From: Idiomarina ramblicola
Lineage (GTDB): Bacteria; Pseudomonadota; Gammaproteobacteria; Enterobacterales; Alteromonadaceae
DNA length: 64,000 nucleotides
NCBI RefSeq assembly: GCF_003987255.1
Contig: NZ_PIQC01000003.1
Coordinates: forward strand, 310,001 to 374,000
Reading direction: 5' to 3'
Each line of letters opens with the position of its first letter. Position 1 is the stretch's first letter. Position numbers and translations under genes: made by a program. Positions 57,671 through 64,000 of this stretch are shown one piece after another. The notes beneath the pieces were generated by a model, which ran no database searches, was not told the origin of the DNA, and saw only the letters and a program-made list of their open reading frames with translations.

Positions 57671-58832
57671 TTACTGCTGGTACTGGCAGGCCAAGAAACA
57701 CTGTGGCCTGGTTCATGCTGACTCGGCGCTTCAGGCAAAACAGTTATTATCGCAGCACCAAATTCAATGTACCAAAATAAACCGCCTGTCGGGCAGACAG
57801 CTCAAACGCTATCAACCTAAGCTGTCGCTCTGGTATGAGTTTCTTCAGCAAACAGCCAGTTTGCTGGCAAGCGGACTAGCACTGTCCGAAGCATTACGAC
57901 ACAGTATTTGTGAAACCCAATCCAAGGGACTGCGTTGGCTCATTGAAGACTGCATTCGCCACATTGAACGAGGTTTATCCTTTAGCCGTGCCTTGGCTGA
58001 TTACAAGAGCTGGTTACCGGAAGCTGATATCAACGCCATAGCCTGGGCGGAGCAAACAGGGAAACTTGCCGATTCGCTGAACCAGCTGCAACGGCTTGCT
58101 GAACGGCAACAGCAACTCAAAAAGCAATTAGGTAAAGCCATGCGATACCCGGTTATTGTGTTAGTGGTAGCCGCCGTCGTTTGTCTGATGATGGTGGGCT
58201 GGGTACTCCCCAGTTTCGCGCAGCTATTCGGCGAGGGTGAATTACCCTGGCTAACCGCTACGCTGCTGAATGCCTCGGCAGTTTTGCGGGAACAGGCGGT
58301 TATTATCATCAGTCTGATATCGGTCGTTGCCGGGGTGATAATCGTGATTAGAAATAAAGCCCCGTTGCTTTGGCAACAGGCATTGGCTCGTCTACCGATT
58401 ATTGGGCAACTGCTTCAGGATAACCAATTACAGCAGTTGTTTCATCGTTTAGCAGTAGCCTTGCACGCCGGTATTGAAACACGACAAGCACTCAGCAGTG
58501 CGCAATCTTCCCTCACCTGGTTACCCCATCGTTTGGCATTACAGCGGGTGCGGCAACAACTGGAGTCCGGTAACGGCTGGGTTGACAGCTTTCGTACGAG
58601 CGCTCTTGATGACCCCCGTACACTGAGCTTTCTTAAAGTTGCTGAGCAAAGCGGTAAAATCGATAATGCCTTTTCAGCACTTGCTGATTTTCGGCAACAG
58701 CGCTTTGAGCAAAACTGTGAACGCCTGATTGGTCTGGCAGAACCCTTGCTGATGGTGGTTTTAGGCGGCATTATAGGCACTCTTTTGGTGGCTATGTATT
58801 TACCGCTGTTTTCTATGGGGCAGCACTTTTAA
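57657..58832 (+). CDS. pilC: Type IV pilus inner-membrane platform protein PilC
   Basis: The start at 57657 (391 residues) overlaps pilB by 14 bp. Two GspF domains are seen: the first with FLQQTASLLASGLALSEALR and the second with LFHRLAVALHAGIETRQALS. Three hydrophobic helices lie at about 160-185, 210-235 and 360-385. It anchors the assembly ATPase under the membrane. Confidence 0.9.
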   Translation: MKLINYCWYWQAKKHCGLVHADSALQAKQLLSQHQIQCTKINRLSGRQLKRYQPKLSLWYEFLQQTASLLASGLALSEALRHSICETQSKGLRWLIEDCIRHIERGLSFSRALADYKSWLPEADINAIAWAEQTGKLADSLNQLQRLAERQQQLKKQLGKAMRYPVIVLVVAAVVCLMMVGWVLPSFAQLFGEGELPWLTATLLNASAVLREQAVIIISLISVVAGVIIVIRNKAPLLWQQALARLPIIGQLLQDNQLQQLFHRLAVALHAGIETRQALSSAQSSLTWLPHRLALQRVRQQLESGNGWVDSFRTSALDDPRTLSFLKVAEQSGKIDNAFSALADFRQQRFEQNCERLIGLAEPLLMVVLGGIIGTLLVAMYLPLFSMGQHF

Positions 58833-58850
58833 ATATTAAGGAACAGAAGT

Positions 58851-59711
58851 ATGGAACACTTGCTCGCTGCTGAGTCGGTACCAACATTGGTACTTGCTCT
58901 GGTACTGGGAGCCGTTATCGGCAGCTTCCTGAATGTTGTTATCGTTCGATTGCCGGTGCAAATGCAACGTCAGTGGCAACGCGAATGTGCGGAAATGAAC
59001 GGTAAACCGGTAACCGAGCAAGATCACTTTTCTATTGCTGTGCCGGGCTCACACTGCCCTGAGTGCAAAGCCACCATTGCCTGGTACGACAATATCCCCC
59101 TGCTGAGTTACCTGGTCTTACGCGCCCGCTGTCGCCACTGCCAGTCCCGTATTCCGGTCACCTACTGGCTGGTTGAAATACTCAGTTGCCTGACATTTGG
59201 GTTGGTCGCCTGGTACTATGGGTTCAGCATGACGGCGCTGGTTTATGTCACGGTCTTTTCGCTATTGATCTGTCTGCTGGTTATTGACTCGCGACACCAG
59301 TTACTTCCTGATCAGCTCACCTACCCCCTGCTTTGGATTGCTTTGCTCTGGTCACTGTCTGATAACAGCGCCATGACACCTGATATGGCTATTATCGGGG
59401 CAGTTGCCGGGTATTTAAGTTTATGGAGCGTGTACTGGGCCTATAAACTGATAACCGGTAAGGAAGGTATGGGTTATGGCGACTTTAAATTATTGGCGGG
59501 CATTACCGCTTTTACCGGAGCAACCCTGTTACCGGTGACCATTCTTGCCAGTTCCCTTTGTGGTGCCGTCATCGGTTTGATTATGTTACGCCGGAAAAGC
59601 CATTCACAGCCGATACCTTTTGGGCCTTTTCTCATTGGCGGTGGTTTACTCAGCTACTTTTACGGAACCGAGCTACTGTTCAGCTACTGGCGTTGGTTAG
59701 GGGGTCTTTGA
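58851..59711 (+). CDS. pilD: Prepilin peptidase/N-methyltransferase PilD
   Basis: The 286-residue aspartic protease cuts and methylates prepilins. It has the zinc Cys pairs CPECK and CRHCQ, the first catalytic Asp in LLVIDSRHQLLPD and the second in GMGYGDFKLLAGI, and about eight membrane helices. It also processes type II secretion pseudopilins in relatives. It begins 18 bp after pilC. Confidence 0.94.
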   Translation: MEHLLAAESVPTLVLALVLGAVIGSFLNVVIVRLPVQMQRQWQRECAEMNGKPVTEQDHFSIAVPGSHCPECKATIAWYDNIPLLSYLVLRARCRHCQSRIPVTYWLVEILSCLTFGLVAWYYGFSMTALVYVTVFSLLICLLVIDSRHQLLPDQLTYPLLWIALLWSLSDNSAMTPDMAIIGAVAGYLSLWSVYWAYKLITGKEGMGYGDFKLLAGITAFTGATLLPVTILASSLCGAVIGLIMLRRKSHSQPIPFGPFLIGGGLLSYFYGTELLFSYWRWLGGL

Positions 59712-59714
59712 GAG

Positions 59715-60323
59715 ATGACTTATGTTGTCGGTTTAACCGGTGGTATCGGTAGCGGTAAATCCGCAGCCACTGCCGAATTTGAAAAGCTGGGCATCGCCGT
59801 TGTCGATGCCGATGTTGTGGCACGACAGGTTGTCATGCCGGGTACATCCTGCCTGCAGGCCATTGCTGAGCACTTTGGTTCACATCTAGTCACTAAAAAT
59901 GGCGAACTTGATCGCAGAGCTCTGCGTCAGCGCGTGTTCTCTAACCCCGAAGAGAAAGAATGGCTGAATAACTTATTGCATCCTGCCATCCGTGAAGAGA
60001 TTTTAGTCCAACTAGAGCAGGCCAAGTCGCCTTACGTGATTTTATCGGCCCCTCTGTTACTGGAAAATGGCCTGGAGAAATACTGTCAGCGGGTTGTCGT
60101 GGTGGACGTTCCGGAAACCGTACAGTTGCAGCGAACTCTTCAGCGCGACAACAGTCCAAAAAAGGAAGTTGAAGCGATTATGCAGGCTCAGCTCAGTCGT
60201 GACACACGACGGCAAAAAGCAGACGACATTCTCAACAACGATGGCAGCATCGAAAAACTGCAGCAACAAGTTAAACAATTGCACCAACGCTATCTGGCGG
60301 CAATCGTTGCACAGGAAAAGTAA
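59715..60323 (+). CDS. coaE: Dephospho-CoA kinase
   Basis: The 202-residue kinase completes coenzyme A synthesis. It has the P-loop LTGGIGSGKSAATAEF, the DADVVARQVV segment, LLHPAIREEI and SAPLLLENGLEKYC. It begins 3 bp after pilD, the usual arrangement in gammaproteobacteria. Confidence 0.96.
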   Translation: MTYVVGLTGGIGSGKSAATAEFEKLGIAVVDADVVARQVVMPGTSCLQAIAEHFGSHLVTKNGELDRRALRQRVFSNPEEKEWLNNLLHPAIREEILVQLEQAKSPYVILSAPLLLENGLEKYCQRVVVVDVPETVQLQRTLQRDNSPKKEVEAIMQAQLSRDTRRQKADDILNNDGSIEKLQQQVKQLHQRYLAAIVAQEK

Positions 60324-60363
60324 TACGCTATTATAGGAACAGACTTCACTAATCGGCAATCGC

Positions 60364-61131
60364 ATGACATCGACTGATAACGACAACATTCTTTATGAAT
60401 ATCCGCTTCAGGAGCGCATGCGAACCTACCTGCGATTAGAGCACGGCTTTGAGCAATTAAAAGCCAGTCAAAAGTGCTTTAAAGAACAGGCTGAACCTTT
60501 CTTTAACGCTTTATTTGATGTGACCGAGTTGCTTGAACGCTTTGATATCCGCACGGAACTGAGTAAGGATTTAGAACTCGACACACAACGGTTACAAAAA
60601 TGGGAAGAACACCCCGACGTTGACCGTGACGCGCTGGGCAAAACCGTCAATGAAATTGAGCATTGTCTTAACCTGCTGCAAGATATTCCAAAGTATTTGC
60701 GCGTGTTAAAAGACGATGCGTTATTAGCCAGTATAAGACAGCGTTTTAGCCAGCCAGGAATGAGTGGCCTGTTTGAATTGCCGCAATTACATTTATGGTT
60801 GAGTCAGCCCGTTGAAGTAAAACAGCAACAGTGTGAAAACTGGCGTACGACACTGGCTTTTGTCGACTTGGCTATTACCTTAAAACTGACCCTACTACGT
60901 GAACAGTCGGTGTTTGTGCCCATGCAAATTCAAAACGGTTTCTTACAGGAAAGTTCCGAGCAGTTACTTGCGATGTTGCGCATTAAGGTACCTCGCTCAG
61001 CCAACATTTATCCTGTCATTAGTGGGCATAGACAACGATTTACGGTACGATTCATGCCCTTACCCGGCGGGGAAAATAAAGAAACATCCCTGCAAGATAT
61101 TGAATTTGAAATTGCAAGGTGCAGTCCATGA
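60364..61131 (+). CDS. zapD: Cell division protein ZapD
   Basis: The 255-residue protein matches ZapD (YacF), which bundles FtsZ filaments at the septum. Family blocks are [19 protein letters not shown] near the start and [18 protein letters not shown] near the C-terminal end. It overlaps yacG by 4 bp. Confidence 0.94.
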   Translation: MTSTDNDNILYEYPLQERMRTYLRLEHGFEQLKASQKCFKEQAEPFFNALFDVTELLERFDIRTELSKDLELDTQRLQKWEEHPDVDRDALGKTVNEIEHCLNLLQDIPKYLRVLKDDALLASIRQRFSQPGMSGLFELPQLHLWLSQPVEVKQQQCENWRTTLAFVDLAITLKLTLLREQSVFVPMQIQNGFLQESSEQLLAMLRIKVPRSANIYPVISGHRQRFTVRFMPLPGGENKETSLQDIEFEIARCSP

Positions 61132-61322
61132 GTATAAGTGTTAATTGTCCAACCTGTCAGGCAGAAGTTGAATGGTCAGAGAAGTCTCCTTCCAGACCTT
61201 TTTGTAGCGAACGGTGTAAACTCATTGACTTAGGTGAGTGGGCTAACGAAGAGAAAACGATTCCGGGCGAACCCGTTGTCGTAGCCAATGATGACTACAA
61301 CGACGAACAACAGGATTATTAA
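61128..61322 (+). CDS. yacG: YacG, DNA gyrase inhibitor zinc protein
   Basis: The 64-residue protein starts at 61128 (ATGA overlap with zapD). It has the zinc-binding set [10 protein letters not shown] and [18 protein letters not shown], typical of YacG, which binds GyrB and inhibits gyrase. An acidic tail follows. It ends 1 bp before the convergent mutT stop. Confidence 0.94.
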   Translation: MSISVNCPTCQAEVEWSEKSPSRPFCSERCKLIDLGEWANEEKTIPGEPVVVANDDYNDEQQDY

Positions 61323-61323
61323 T

Positions 61324-61740
61324 TTAGTAAGCGTTTAGTGACTGCATGATGCATTCGACAATGGGTTGATTGGCTTCCGGAAACTGGAACGCATCCAGTT
61401 GGTTTTTATCAACCCAGCACCAGTCCTGCCCTTCCAGCTGACGCGCTTCACCATCGTAAGTAAGCACCCACCAGACATCTAATAAAACGCGTTTATCTTT
61501 GTACTGATGCTCAATAACCGTGAGTGGCGCCATATCGGTCACATCGATACCGCATTCTTCTTTTAGCTCACGCTGCAATGCTTGCTGGACATTTTCTCCC
61601 GGCTCGACTTTTCCACCAGGAAATTCCCACTTTCCACCCTGATGTTGGTCAGGATGACGCTGGGCGATAAAAATTTCACCCTGCTCATTTTCAATCACGC
61701 CCACTGCTACATGCACAGCGGGCGATTTTTCGGTTTTCAT
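61324..61740 (-). CDS. mutT: MutT, 8-oxo-dGTP diphosphatase
   Basis: The 138-residue Nudix hydrolase removes oxidised dGTP. The Nudix box GGKVEPGENVQQALQREL continues KEECGI with all required Glu residues. Other marks are AQRHPDQHQGGKWEFPGG. It lies 6 bp after secA in the same direction, as in many relatives. Confidence 0.95.
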   Translation of the reverse strand: MKTEKSPAVHVAVGVIENEQGEIFIAQRHPDQHQGGKWEFPGGKVEPGENVQQALQRELKEECGIDVTDMAPLTVIEHQYKDKRVLLDVWWVLTYDGEARQLEGQDWCWVDKNQLDAFQFPEANQPIVECIMQSLNAY

Positions 61741-61746
61741 AGTAAC

Positions 61747-64000
61747 CTACAGTTTACCGTGACAATGTTTGTATTTTTTACCCGACCCGCAAGGGCAAGG
61801 TTCATTACGGCCCACTTTCGCGCCTTTTCGAACCGGCTGACCTTGTGTATCGGCAGCGCTCTGTTGCTTTGGCTCCTCAGCCGCCGGACCACTCTGTTCA
61901 TGACGGAATTCACGAGGTGCGCTATCAGCAGCCCTGCGTTGCTCATCCACGGCATCGACATCTTCCTGAGCACGGACTTTTACCTTGCTCAGAATAGTAA
62001 CAACATCCAGCTTGAGTGCTTCCAGCATTTCGGTAAAGAGTGCAAAGGCTTCTTTTTTGTACTCTTGTTTCGGGTTTTTCTGTGCATAACCACGTAAGTG
62101 AATACCCTGACGCAGGTGATCCATCGCGGCCAAATGCTCTTTCCAGTGCTGATCAAGACTTTGCAGCATAATGGATTTTTCGAAGCGACGCAGCACTTCA
62201 GGCCCGACCATTTCTTCTTTCTCCTGGTAAGACTTAACCAGCTCTTCTAGTACCCGTTCGCGCAGAACTTCTTCATGGAAGTGCTCTTCGTCATCCAGCC
62301 ATTGCTGTAATGGCAGCTCGATATGAAAATCGCCACGAAGACGCTCTTCCAGACCTTTTAAGTCCCACAACTCCGCTAAAGACTGCGGTGGAACATATTC
62401 GCTGATAACCTCATTGATCACATCTTCTCTAATGGCCGAGATAGTCTCTGATATATTACCTTCATCCAGCAGTTCATTACGCTGTTCATAAACGACACTA
62501 CGTTGATCGTTGGCGACATCATCATATTCGAGTAACTGTTTACGTACATCGAAGTTGCGGCCTTCCACTTTACGTTGCGCATTTTCAATAGCTCGCGTTA
62601 CCCAAGGGTGTTCAATGGCTTCGCCTTCTTTCATACCCAGACGCTTCATCATCGTTGCCATACGATCGGAGGCAAAAATGCGCATCAGAGGATCTTCCAG
62701 CGACAGATAAAAACGCGACGAGCCCGGGTCGCCCTGACGACCGGAACGACCACGTAACTGGTTATCGATACGACGCGACTCATGACGCTCAGTACCAATA
62801 ATATGCAAGCCGCCAGCTTCAATAACGGCGTCGTGCAGCTTCTGCCAGTCTTGTTTTATTGTCTCAATCTTATCGTTGGACGGCTCTTCCAGTTTTTCAA
62901 CTTCAGCCATCCAGCTTCCGCCTAGCACGATATCGGTACCACGACCGGCCATATTGGTTGCGATAGTAACCGTTCCCGGGCGACCCGCCTGAGCGATGAT
63001 GTCGGCTTCGTGCTCGTGAAATTTAGCATTCAGTACAGCGTGAGGAATTTTCTTTTTCTTCAGCAACTGCGACAGCAACTCGGAGTTTTCGATAGAAACC
63101 GTACCCACTAGCACCGGACGCTTCTGTCGGCGACACTCTTCAATGTCTTCCGCTATGGCTTCGTATTTTTCCAGCGTGGTCAGGTAGATTAGGTCGGCTC
63201 TGTCATCACGAACCATCGGCTTGTTGGTTGGCAGCACAATGGTTTCCAGACCGTAAATCGACTGGAACTCAAACGCTTCGGTATCGGCTGTACCGGTCAT
63301 ACCGGCCAATTTGTTGTACAAGCGGAAATAGTTCTGGAAAGTGATTGATGCCAGTGTTTGGTTCTCATTCTGGATTGGCACGCCTTCTTTGGCTTCTACC
63401 GCCTGGTGCAAGCCTTCAGACCAGCGGCGCCCTTCCATTGTACGCCCGGTATGCTCATCAACAATAACCACCTTGTCGTCTTTAATGATGTAATCGACAT
63501 CTTTCTGAAACAGGTGGTGAGCGCGTAATGCCGCATTAATGTGGTGCAATAAACTGATATTGGCAGCTGAATAAAGCGAGTCGTCATCTTCCAGCATGCC
63601 TTTTTCTTTCAGCAATTCTTCAATGTGTTCCTGACCGTTCTCGGTCAGATGCAATTGTTTGGCTTTTTCATCAATGGTGAAGTCACCGTCGCCTTTCTCT
63701 TCTTCTGTGTCTTCTTCTTCCTGACGGACCAGTTGCGGCACCAGCTCATTCATTTTGCGGTACATTTCAGAACTGTCTTCAGCCGGTCCGGAAATGATCA
63801 GTGGCGTTCGTGCTTCATCAATCAGGATGGAGTCAACCTCATCCACCAACGCATAATTGAGTTCGCGCTGCACTCGGTCTTGCGGTGCAAAAGCCATATT
63901 ATCGCGCAGGTAATCGAAGCCAAATTCGTTATTCGTACCGTAAGTGATATCCGCCTGGTAAGCCGCTTTTTTATCTTCCGGTGCCATGCCCGGAATGTTA
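61747..64000 (-). CDS. secA: SecA, preprotein translocase ATPase (C-terminal part, runs off the edge)
   Basis: About 750 residues of the C-terminal part are present; the start lies beyond the right end of the window. Visible parts are the end of NBD1 with [16 protein letters not shown] and [20 protein letters not shown], the preprotein cross-linking region, NBD2 with [11 protein letters not shown] and [11 protein letters not shown], the helical scaffold, and the zinc-binding SEC-C tail [12 protein letters not shown]. It drives protein export through SecYEG. Confidence 0.97.
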   Translation of the reverse strand, partial: NIPGMAPEDKKAAYQADITYGTNNEFGFDYLRDNMAFAPQDRVQRELNYALVDEVDSILIDEARTPLIISGPAEDSSEMYRKMNELVPQLVRQEEEDTEEEKGDGDFTIDEKAKQLHLTENGQEHIEELLKEKGMLEDDDSLYSAANISLLHHINAALRAHHLFQKDVDYIIKDDKVVIVDEHTGRTMEGRRWSEGLHQAVEAKEGVPIQNENQTLASITFQNYFRLYNKLAGMTGTADTEAFEFQSIYGLETIVLPTNKPMVRDDRADLIYLTTLEKYEAIAEDIEECRRQKRPVLVGTVSIENSELLSQLLKKKKIPHAVLNAKFHEHEADIIAQAGRPGTVTIATNMAGRGTDIVLGGSWMAEVEKLEEPSNDKIETIKQDWQKLHDAVIEAGGLHIIGTERHESRRIDNQLRGRSGRQGDPGSSRFYLSLEDPLMRIFASDRMATMMKRLGMKEGEAIEHPWVTRAIENAQRKVEGRNFDVRKQLLEYDDVANDQRSVVYEQRNELLDEGNISETISAIREDVINEVISEYVPPQSLAELWDLKGLEERLRGDFHIELPLQQWLDDEEHFHEEVLRERVLEELVKSYQEKEEMVGPEVLRRFEKSIMLQSLDQHWKEHLAAMDHLRQGIHLRGYAQKNPKQEYKKEAFALFTEMLEALKLDVVTILSKVKVRAQEDVDAVDEQRRAADSAPREFRHEQSGPAAEEPKQQSAADTQGQPVRKGAKVGRNEPCPCGSGKKYKHCHGKL

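Overview
The window looks like chromosomal DNA of a marine gammaproteobacterium of the order Alteromonadales. The protein sequences and gene order fit Idiomarina best, but this rests on recall and no search was run. Evidence includes an ArcA regulator next to a free-standing HptA-like phosphotransfer protein (an arrangement known from Shewanella), FolE2 in the folate pathway, S-adenosylhomocysteine hydrolase paired with adenosine kinase, and the conserved block pdhR-aceE-aceF-lpd / ampDE / nadC / pilABCD / coaE-zapD-yacG / mutT / secA. No rRNA, tRNA, prophage, insertion sequence with transposase, or CRISPR array was seen. About 57 protein genes fill most of the window.

Layout. 1-6.4 kb: an EAL phosphodiesterase divergent from a rimB-like/rimK/aspartoacylase-like operon, then a small HPt protein, FapA and RsmC. 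6.5-9.3 kb: a sensor kinase, ArcA and an HptA-like protein, which form a possible redox phosphorelay. 9.5-15.1 kb: folE2, a DUF2726 protein, a CbiB-like membrane protein, and the methyl-cycle pair adenosine kinase/ahcY with a coupled acetyltransferase. 15.1-20.6 kb: an FAD oxidoreductase between repeat blocks, a NatAB-type ABC exporter and a secreted hydrolase. 20.7-28 kb: DUF3718, folA, obgE-rpmA-rplU, ispB, mdh, argR and a DyP-type peroxidase. 28-33.5 kb: a DUF885 lipoprotein, a ParE/Phd-type toxin-antitoxin pair and acnB. 33.5-46.5 kb: an RND pump with its LysR regulator, an orphan lipoprotein, a Cus-type metal efflux operon with a small Cys/His/Met-rich protein, and an M13 peptidase. 46.6-64 kb: the pyruvate dehydrogenase operon, ampDE, nadC, type IV pilus genes, coaE-zapD-yacG, mutT and the C-terminal part of secA, which runs off the right edge.

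The most unusual content is not coding. Intergenic spaces hold at least nine copies or remnants of one family of long palindromic elements, about 125-175 bp each. Each has a recognisable three-way-junction-like core and outer arms that differ between copies yet stay complementary within a copy. I saw two core variants, called A and B here. They align with each other through shared loop and junction motifs while their stems differ in a paired way. All complete copies lie just 3' of a gene and face the same way relative to that gene's coding strand. This points to a structured RNA in the mRNA 3' end, or to a mobile palindrome with strand-biased insertion. A second, REP/REPIN-like family (GTAG-footed CCTGA...TCAGG hairpins) occurs at four places, once nested inside a copy of the first family and once supplying the stop codon of obgE. 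Two accessory loci, the FAD oxidoreductase and the toxin-antitoxin pair, are bracketed by copies of the long element.

Functional links include SAM by-product recycling (ahcY makes adenosine, the neighbouring kinase turns it into AMP), the pyruvate dehydrogenase operon under a visible PdhR operator, cell-wall recycling (ampDE), and pilus biogenesis (pilABCD).
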